From: Verrucomicrobiaceae bacterium
GTDB taxonomy: Bacteria > Verrucomicrobiota > Verrucomicrobiae > Verrucomicrobiales > Akkermansiaceae
Length of the DNA: 5,030 nucleotides
Direction of reading: 5' to 3'
Assembly (NCBI GenBank): GCA_947372405.1
Contig: CANBTO010000436.1
Coordinates: 1-5,030, forward strand
A model generated the notes under the pieces. That model was not told the origin of the DNA and searched no databases. It saw only the letters and a list, made by a program, of their open reading frames with translations. Below are positions 1-5,030 of this stretch, one piece after another (the first letter of the stretch is position 1; each line of letters begins with the position of its first letter). The position numbers were made by a program, and so were the translations under genes.

Positions 1-696
1 GACCCGCGCGTCCAGCGACCATGGTGAGGCATTGGTATGGCGCTCGAGTATGCCGATCGCTTCGTCCTGCCGCCCGCTGTTCCTGAAATGCTCGCACGCC
101 TCGCGGGCCAGCGCCGGATTCTCCGGATGAGTCTTGGTGGCGAGAAGAAAACGGCGGTCGATTTCAGCCCGTGCCGCAAGATTGTCCGAGTCATGCAGAC
201 TGCGGGAGAGCGTGGCAAATAGCATGGCGGATTCCGGATCGTCTGCCGCCAACCCGTCTAACAGTGAGGCCCCCTTCTCCCGGTCCAGTGAAAACAAGCG
301 CCGGATGATCTGCGGATTTCCTGGGTGTTTCGCAAGCGACGCCTCCAAGGTTTCGATCGCCAGTTTCTTCGCCAGCGAATCATCGCGGCCCTGGTTGGTT
401 AGAAAATCCGCATACCCGAGCTGGGCCGATAAATCCTCTGAACGCGCGGCCGCGAACTCCTGATAGAGCCGGATGGCATCGGCGCGGTCACCACCGGCCA
501 GCAGACGCTTCACGCCGATCTCCACCAGCGGGGCCGCCGTTGGATCGACGATGCGGGCTTTCTCATAATGCTCGGCTGCGGATACCTTATCGCCCCGGCA
601 TTCCGCAAGCACGCCAAGCGCATACTCAAGGCGCGGGCTGTCCGCCGCCATGAGTGGCAATATCAAACACGGAACAACTGCGGCGCTGCGGATCAT
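1..696 (-). CDS. TPR-repeat protein, probably exported; C-terminal part beyond the window
   Basis: The frame is open from an ATG at 694-696 to the left edge (232 codons, no stop), so the protein is truncated by the window. TPR helix pairs are clear. In the first (residues 21-54), G28, A40, Y44, A47 and P52 fall at consensus positions 8, 20, 24, 27 and 32. Further units lie near 55-87, 88-126 (with a short insertion) and 194-225, where A213 and P225 fit the pattern; residues 127-193 are helical but degenerate. Residues 1-18 (MIRSAAVVPCLILPLMAA) resemble a short signal peptide: one Arg, a hydrophobic core, then Ala-rich. If so, the repeats act outside the cytoplasm. The alternative start M16 (649-651) would remove it, but only the first ATG has a purine-rich site upstream. 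TPRs mediate protein-protein contacts; no catalytic domain is visible in this part. It starts 14 bp after the nucleotidyltransferase gene, so co-transcription is likely. The specific function is unknown. Confidence 0.8.
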   Translation of the reverse strand, partial: MIRSAAVVPCLILPLMAADSPRLEYALGVLAECRGDKVSAAEHYEKARIVDPTAAPLVEIGVKRLLAGGDRADAIRLYQEFAAARSEDLSAQLGYADFLTNQGRDDSLAKKLAIETLEASLAKHPGNPQIIRRLFSLDREKGASLLDGLAADDPESAMLFATLSRSLHDSDNLAARAEIDRRFLLATKTHPENPALAREACEHFRNSGRQDEAIGILERHTNASPWSLDARV

Positions 697-703
697 CGTG
701 AAT

Positions 704-709
704 CTTTCC
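704..709 (-). promoter_or_regulatory. Possible ribosome binding site for the TPR gene
   Basis: GGAAAG on the minus strand lies 7 nt before the ATG at 694-696. It is only a partial Shine-Dalgarno match, but it is better placed than anything before the other starts in the window. It favours this ATG over the in-frame ATG at 649-651. It lies in the 14-bp gap after the nucleotidyltransferase stop codon. Confidence 0.4.
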
Positions 710-710
710 G

Positions 711-1274
711 TTAGAATTGAGGCAGGCTGGAGAGGATATCCGAGAGACGCCCGGATGTGCCATGGGTGGCGCACCATTTTTCAATGTAAGACATGTCCAG
801 GGCCTCAATCCCCTGCACGGCGAGAACATCACGGGCGTCATCAATATCCTTGGACCGGCCCCAGCGGATTTTCTGAACGATGACGTCCTCCGCCGTGGGC
901 AGCATGATTTCCCGGTCCAGCAGCGGCACGAATTTCCTCTGTCGTCGCGAAAACTCCGATTCGACGAACGCATCGTCAAACATTTCGAAGAGCTCCACCT
1001 TGTATGGCGGAGAACTCTTCGAAGTTCCTATGTGACGCCGACCCCAGGTGATCGTGTCAAACTGGCATTGATCCTCAAAATCGATAATTTCTTTCAATCC
1101 TCGGATCAATTGGTGGATTCCGTTCTGAAGATCGACGGAGACCAACAGGTCGATGTCCTTCGTCGCACGAGGTATGCCATAGGTGCCAGCCGCGATCGCG
1201 CCAACCGCCATGTGAGGCACGCCGAGGCTTTCCGCTTTTTCGAAAATCGCAATCGCAAGCCGGGCAAGATTCAT
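711..1274 (-). CDS. MNT-fold nucleotidyltransferase-like protein (AbiEii/DUF6036-like)
   Basis: The 187-residue product carries the hallmarks of the minimal nucleotidyltransferase superfamily. After a short N-terminal helix comes VGAIAAGTYG (24-33), then IPRATKDIDLLV (34-45), where D40 and D42 form the metal-binding DxD pair. A later strand, YKVELFEMF (91-99), offers E94 as a possible third acidic ligand; Asp is more usual there. The C-terminal part has PTAEDVIVQKIRWGRSKDIDDARDVL (126-151 in full), matching the K...R.KD..D signature of AbiEii-like proteins and relatives (K135, R140, K142, D143, D146). Family members transfer nucleotides to protein or RNA targets, and some are toxins, but many are uncharacterised. 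The second Gly of the usual GG/GS motif is Ala here (G25-A26), so activity is not certain. The start codon overlaps the stop of the upstream gene as ATGA (1271-1274), implying translational coupling. A poor AGCAGG abuts the ATG. The substrate is unknown. Confidence 0.8.
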   Translation of the reverse strand: MNLARLAIAIFEKAESLGVPHMAVGAIAAGTYGIPRATKDIDLLVSVDLQNGIHQLIRGLKEIIDFEDQCQFDTITWGRRHIGTSKSSPPYKVELFEMFDDAFVESEFSRRQRKFVPLLDREIMLPTAEDVIVQKIRWGRSKDIDDARDVLAVQGIEALDMSYIEKWCATHGTSGRLSDILSSLPQF

Positions 1275-1552
1275 CCTGCTGGTTTCGGTTCAGTGCTGTA
1301 GAAACGAAAGTCGCGGGCATGGTCCAGACGGTCGAGCCAGCGGCGTACTTCCAGCCACCCCTCATCCGGATCACTGGTCCCGATCCGGTTCATCGCTCCG
1401 GCATGCATCATGCCGATCTGGAAATCGGACAATTCAAATACCGTGTCCAGCCTCTGCTCCGGCGTCATTGCCCGCGCGCGCAGGACTTTCTCCAGATAGA
1501 TCGAGTCCTGCAGATCCTTCAGCGCAGTCGGATGGTCATGGGGATTGGCCAT
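1271..1552 (-). CDS. Small hypothetical protein coupled to the nucleotidyltransferase gene
   Basis: This 93-residue acidic/basic protein has no signal peptide or membrane segment. I do not recognise a named domain. Residues 8-82 look largely helical. The most distinctive part is MTPEQRLDTVFELSDFQIGM (29-48), followed by an Asp/Pro turn (61-64) and an amphipathic helix EVRRWLDRLDHAR (68-80). I recall similar small proteins with an MTPxERL...EL pattern next to nucleotidyltransferase-like genes in planctomycetes and verrucomicrobia, but this is memory, not a search. The stop TGA (1271-1273) overlaps the next ATG (1272-1274), so the two products are probably made together and may interact. No wHTH or other DNA-binding motif of the AbiEi antitoxin type is apparent. 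The start is the first ATG of the frame. Upstream GAAGG (1568-1572) is 15 nt away, too far to be a convincing ribosome binding site. It lies 80 bp after sufD. Confidence 0.7.
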   Translation of the reverse strand: MANPHDHPTALKDLQDSIYLEKVLRARAMTPEQRLDTVFELSDFQIGMMHAGAMNRIGTSDPDEGWLEVRRWLDRLDHARDFRFYSTEPKPAG

Positions 1553-1593
1553 TGCGTGGAGACTTTGCCTTCGCGGGTGGATTACCGCAATGG

Positions 1594-1620
1594 AAAAGCC
1601 GGGGCGTTAGCCGCTCCCAA
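1594..1620 (-). terminator. Possible intrinsic terminator after sufD
   Basis: Read on the minus strand, GGG-A-GCG (1618-1612) pairs with CGCCCC (1606-1601), with one bulged A and a 5-nt loop. Two U-G wobbles (1619-1620 with 1600-1599) may extend the stem, and a C then TTTT follows (1598-1594). A smaller perfect hairpin, CCGT-GGCG-ACGG, sits directly after the sufD stop at 1621-1632. The T-run is short and the stem imperfect, so termination may be partial. Its position fits separation of suf from the downstream cassette. Confidence 0.35.
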
Positions 1621-1632
1621 CCGTCGCCACGG

Positions 1633-2910
1633 TCAAGCCCCTCCGGTGGTGATGTGGGCGAACTTGTCGTCGATGAATTTCAGGATGAGTTCTTCCGTGG
1701 CTTCATCGCCGATGCGCTCGACACACTCGACCGAGAATCCGCGGGCGATGAGCTGGCGGGCGCTGACGGGATCGATGCCGCGGGCGCGGAGATAGAAGAT
1801 CTCCTCGTCGTGAATCTGCGAGGAGGTGCTGCCGTGAGAGCATTTCACCTGGTCGGCGTTGATTTCGAGGCCTGGCATGGAGTTTGCCTCGCAGGTGTCG
1901 CTCATCAGGAGGTTGCGGCAGGTCTGATAGGCGTCGGTGTGGTGCGCTTCCTTGTCCACGAAGATGAGGCCGGAGAAGATCGTCTTCGAGTTATCATAGA
2001 GCGAGTTCTTGTAGAGCAGGTCGGAGTAGGCACCTTCGGAAACGTGGTGCTGGAAGGTGCGCTGGTCGTATTCCTGCTCGCGGGCCGGGATGGAGACGGA
2101 GAGCATGTCGGACCGCGAGCCCGCGCCTTCGAGGCGGGACAGGCATTCGTTGCGCGCCCAGGATGCTCCGGTGTTGAGGATGAATCCCTTGGCCGATGCG
2201 TCACGGGCAGTGGAGGTCTCGTTGATCTGGATGATGCGCGTGACTTCGTTGAGCGCCTGGATGGCGACATAATCTAGCTGCGAGTTTTTCCCGGCGCAGA
2301 GGTCGTTGAAGGCGATGGCCAGACCAGGGGTGATGTCCTCGGCCGAACGGAAGATTTCGATCACGCGGACCTTGGAGGATTTTCCGGTGACGATTAGTGT
2401 GTGTGGGAAGATGACGGTGTTGGAGCCGGAAATCCAGTGATGGACTTCGATGGTACCTTTGATCTCGACGTTGTCACCGGTGTGGACGAAGAGCCCGTTA
2501 GAGACGGATGCCTCGTGCCATGCGGCGAACTTCGCGGAACCGAGGCGCGTTTCCTGTTTCATGAAATGCGCGGCCACCAGATCGCTGTGAGAGACGAGCG
2601 CTTCGGCAAGTGGAAGGCAGATCACGCCTTCCGGCAGATTGGATTCGGAATAGATGATCTCGTCGTTCGAGAAGACGAACTTGGCGGCGGTTTTCTCCAG
2701 TCCGGTGGAACGTGCGACTAGATCAGCGGTTTCCGCAGATGGGTTTTTAGAAAAGCCCGTGAAGTCGAGCTGCTTGATGTTTGAGAAACGCCAGGTCTCG
2801 TCACCGCGTTTCGGCGCGGGAGTGGCGAGGTAGCGCTCCCATGCGTCATGCTGGCGCGCGGCGAACCATGCGGGGAAAACGGCGGGTGTCTGGGGTGCGG
2901 TGGAAGTCAT
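1633..2910 (-). CDS. sufD: Fe-S cluster assembly protein SufD
   Basis: SufD is the non-ATPase partner of SufB in the cytosolic SufBC2D scaffold, which builds Fe-S clusters for transfer to target apoproteins. The 425-residue product matches the family's usual length. The N-terminal segment has DETWRFSNIKQLDF (37-50), the typical SufD entry motif. The middle (about 90-330) is the repetitive strand-rich beta-helix core. The C-terminal block has PGLEINADQVKCSHG (346-360) followed by HDEEIFYLRARGI (367-379), the conserved SufC-binding region. H359 in KCSHG should correspond to E. coli His360, required for cluster assembly at the SufB-SufD interface. Absence of the SufB-type TxCD cysteine segment and the presence of KCSHGST mark it as SufD rather than SufB. 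The ATG at 2908-2910 has no Shine-Dalgarno; a 9-bp periodic repeat occupies the 50-bp gap after sufB. It is the last suf gene in the visible series, and the following gene is not a cysteine desulfurase. Confidence 0.95.
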   Translation of the reverse strand: MTSTAPQTPAVFPAWFAARQHDAWERYLATPAPKRGDETWRFSNIKQLDFTGFSKNPSAETADLVARSTGLEKTAAKFVFSNDEIIYSESNLPEGVICLPLAEALVSHSDLVAAHFMKQETRLGSAKFAAWHEASVSNGLFVHTGDNVEIKGTIEVHHWISGSNTVIFPHTLIVTGKSSKVRVIEIFRSAEDITPGLAIAFNDLCAGKNSQLDYVAIQALNEVTRIIQINETSTARDASAKGFILNTGASWARNECLSRLEGAGSRSDMLSVSIPAREQEYDQRTFQHHVSEGAYSDLLYKNSLYDNSKTIFSGLIFVDKEAHHTDAYQTCRNLLMSDTCEANSMPGLEINADQVKCSHGSTSSQIHDEEIFYLRARGIDPVSARQLIARGFSVECVERIGDEATEELILKFIDDKFAHITTGGA

Positions 2911-2915
2911 GGAAA

Positions 2916-2951
2916 ATAGGTCTTATAGGTCCTATGAGTCGTATGGGACTT
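2916..2951 (+). repeat. Four degenerate 9-bp tandem units between sufB and sufD
   Basis: Units read ATAGGTCTT, ATAGGTCCT, ATGAGTCGT and ATGGGACTT back to back (2916-2924, 2925-2933, 2934-2942, 2943-2951), giving an approximate consensus ATRGGTCYT. An AT-only ninemer (2952-2960) continues the phase up to the sufB stop. ATAGGTCCTAT (2925-2935) is also a perfect 5-bp dyad around a central T, and a wider imperfect dyad spans 2920-2940. The repeat fills nearly all of the sufB-sufD gap. I infer that it is a lineage-specific intergenic repeat or an RNA structure affecting sufD expression; the function is unknown. Confidence 0.7.
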
Positions 2952-2960
2952 ATTTATATA

Positions 2961-4400
2961 TCAGCCAACCGAACCTTCCATCTCCAGATCAATCAGCCGC
3001 TTAAGTTCCACCGAATATTCCATCGGGAACTCGCGGACGAGGTCGTTGATGAAACCGTTCACCGCGAGTGACATCGCCTGTCCTTCGTTGAGGCCGCGCT
3101 GCTGCATGTAAAATAGCATGTCCTCGGACACCTGCGAGACCGAGGCCTCGTGCTGGGTGGCATGGCGGTTGCCCTTCACGGTGATGGCCGGATAGGTGTC
3201 CGTGCGCGAGTGGCTGTTGATGAGCAGCGCGTCGCACTCGGTGTTGTTCTTGCAACCTTTGAGATGCTTGGGAATGAAGACCTGGCCGCGGTAGGTGGAA
3301 CGGCCTTCGCCGACGGAGATGGATTTGGAAACGACGTTGGACGTCGTGTTGTTGGCGGCGTGGATCATCTTCGCGCCGGTGTCCTGGTGCTGGCCGGTGT
3401 TGGCAAGCGCGATGGAGATGACTTCGCCGCGGGCGCGCTCGCCCTTCATGACGACGCCGGGGTATTTCATCGTCAGCCGCGAGCCGATGTTGCAGTCGAT
3501 CCAGCGGACTTCCGCGTCCTCCATCGCGAGGCCGCGCTTGGTGACGAGGTTGAAGACGTTGCTGCTCCAATTCTGCACGGTGACATACTGGATCTTCGCG
3601 CCCTTGAGTGCGACGAGTTCCACCACCGCCGAGTGCAGCGTGGCGGTTTCAAATTTCGGCGCGGTGCAACCTTCCATGTACATCACTTCCGAACCTTCGT
3701 CGGCGATGATGAGCGTGCGCTCGAACTGGCCGAAGTTTTCCGAGTTGATGCGGAAGTAGGCTTGCAGCGGCTGTTTCAGCTTCACGCCTTTCGGAATGTA
3801 GATGAACGATCCGCCGGAGAACACGGCGCTGTTGAGCGCGGAGAACTTGTTGTCGCCGGTCGGGATCACCTTGCCGAACCACGGGCGGAAGATTTCCTCG
3901 TGCTCCTTGAGGCCTTCGGTGGAGTTGCAGAAGATCACGCCTTGTTTCGTGAGCTCTTCCTTGACGTTCGAGTAGGCGGCCTCCGAATCGAACTGCGCCT
4001 CCACGCCTGCGAGGAACGCGCGTTCCTGCTGCGGGATTCCGAGACGCTCGAAGGTCTCCAGCACGTCCGCAGGCACGTCGTCCCACGAGCGCTTCGGCTT
4101 CTCGCCGTCTGATAGATAATAGCGGATCTCGTCGAAGTTGATGTTTTCCAGGTCCTTCGTCGCCCAGTTGGTGGGCATGGGCTTTTCAAGGAAAACCTTG
4201 AGCGCCTTGTGACGGAACTCACGCACCCAGTCCGGGTCGCTCTTCACGTCGGAGATGTAATCCACCGTCGCGGACGAGAGACCGCGGCCGGCATCAAACT
4301 TGTTGCGCTCCGGAAACGTGAAGTCCCCCTTGGTGCGGTCGATGTCGATCGCCTCGCGGGTTTCGAGATCGAGTGTGGCTGTGGCGTCGTCGTAGGACAT
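2961..4400 (-). CDS. sufB: Fe-S cluster assembly scaffold protein SufB
   Basis: SufB is the central subunit of the SufBC2D complex, receiving sulfur from the desulfurase system and holding the nascent cluster with SufD. The 479-residue length is close to E. coli SufB (about 495). An N-terminal helical domain (about 1-150) precedes the beta-helix core. The core includes [20 protein letters not shown] (186-205), YMEGCTAP (241-248) and [20 protein letters not shown] (271-290). NNTECDALL (385-393) carries C389, the expected equivalent of E. coli Cys405, the cluster-assembly cysteine. C245 in EGCTAP is the likely equivalent of Cys254, the proposed sulfur entry point. HEAS (417-420, E418) and [12 protein letters not shown] (426-437) form the C-terminal SufC-contacting region. 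No N-terminal CxxC-type cluster is present. The start is the ATG at 4398-4400, 27 bp after the sufC stop, without a recognisable Shine-Dalgarno. The next gene, sufD, is 50 bp downstream. Confidence 0.97.
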   Translation of the reverse strand: MSYDDATATLDLETREAIDIDRTKGDFTFPERNKFDAGRGLSSATVDYISDVKSDPDWVREFRHKALKVFLEKPMPTNWATKDLENINFDEIRYYLSDGEKPKRSWDDVPADVLETFERLGIPQQERAFLAGVEAQFDSEAAYSNVKEELTKQGVIFCNSTEGLKEHEEIFRPWFGKVIPTGDNKFSALNSAVFSGGSFIYIPKGVKLKQPLQAYFRINSENFGQFERTLIIADEGSEVMYMEGCTAPKFETATLHSAVVELVALKGAKIQYVTVQNWSSNVFNLVTKRGLAMEDAEVRWIDCNIGSRLTMKYPGVVMKGERARGEVISIALANTGQHQDTGAKMIHAANNTTSNVVSKSISVGEGRSTYRGQVFIPKHLKGCKNNTECDALLINSHSRTDTYPAITVKGNRHATQHEASVSQVSEDMLFYMQQRGLNEGQAMSLAVNGFINDLVREFPMEYSVELKRLIDLEMEGSVG

Positions 4401-4407
4401 GATGGAG

Positions 4408-4427
4408 AGTGGTAAGTGATCAGTGGA

Positions 4428-4428
<1 letters not shown>
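4408..4428 (+). repeat. Three 7-bp AGTG-type units between sufC and sufB
   Basis: AGTG recurs at exact 7-bp steps: AGTGGTA (4408-4414), AGTGATC (4415-4421) and AGTGGAT (4422-4428). The last unit runs into the sufC stop codon (TCA at 4428-4430 on the plus strand, TGA on the minus). TGATCA in the middle is palindromic. With three short units chance is possible, but the phase is exact and it fills most of the 27-bp gap. Function is unknown. Confidence 0.45.

Positions 4429-5030
<602 letters not shown>

Noticed and set aside
134..463. Plus-strand open frame at the left edge
   Set aside because: The minus strand encodes a TPR protein across the same bases with well-placed consensus residues; this frame is Ser/Arg-rich antisense.
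636..696. Cys10 of the TPR protein as a lipoprotein cysteine
   Set aside because: The preceding residues AVVP do not fit a lipobox (L-A/S-G/A-C), and the cysteine lies inside the hydrophobic segment.
717..1301. Plus-strand open frame of 194 codons opposite the nucleotidyltransferase gene
   Set aside because: The minus-strand frame carries clear family motifs and an ATGA overlap; the plus-strand frame shows none.
1468..2277. Plus-strand open frame of 269 codons opposite sufD and the small gene
   Set aside because: It overlaps two minus-strand genes and the gap between them; the product is G/V/D-rich antisense sequence without domain features.
2946..2962. AT-rich TATATAAAT on the minus strand as a -10 box for an internal sufD promoter
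   Set aside because: No reasonable -35 element is found at 16-18 bp, and the AT-rich block continues the phase of the 9-bp repeat.
3150..4112. Long plus-strand open frame (320 codons) opposite sufB
   Set aside because: It is the antisense shadow of the strongly conserved sufB gene. Its product is low in complexity (runs of V, D, G, R, H) with no recognisable motif.

Overview
All credible genes in this window lie on the minus strand, so the biological order runs from high to low coordinates: sufC (5' end cut by the right edge), sufB, sufD, a small unrecognised 93-residue gene, an MNT-fold nucleotidyltransferase-like gene, and a TPR-repeat gene cut by the left edge. Coding is nearly continuous. 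The gaps are about 27, 50 and 80 bp, then a 4-base ATGA overlap, then 14 bp, so no stretch over 300 bases lacks a gene. I see no rRNA, tRNA, CRISPR array, insertion sequence, attachment site or origin.

The right two thirds (1633-5030) encode the SufBCD iron-sulfur cluster scaffold. SufC is the ABC-type ATPase, and SufB and SufD are the paralogous beta-helix partners that bind it. Together they assemble nascent Fe-S clusters on the SufB/SufD interface, using sulfur from a cysteine desulfurase. The residues known to matter in Escherichia coli SufB and SufD are conserved, so the system looks functional. No desulfurase (sufS), sufU/sufE or regulator gene is visible; they would have to be upstream of sufC or elsewhere.

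The left third (1-1552) is accessory in character: a translationally coupled pair (small protein plus nucleotidyltransferase-like protein), followed closely by a TPR protein that may be exported. An imperfect hairpin with a T-run just after sufD may end the suf transcript, at least in part, before this block.

Both internal suf junctions carry short degenerate tandem repeats (7-bp period at sufC/sufB, 9-bp period at sufB/sufD) where a Shine-Dalgarno site would be expected. These repeats, the moderately GC-rich composition, the SufB/SufD sequence style and the small-protein/nucleotidyltransferase pair suggest a member of the Planctomycetota-Verrucomicrobiota-Chlamydiota group, most likely Verrucomicrobiota. 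That placement is inferred from recalled patterns, not from a search.
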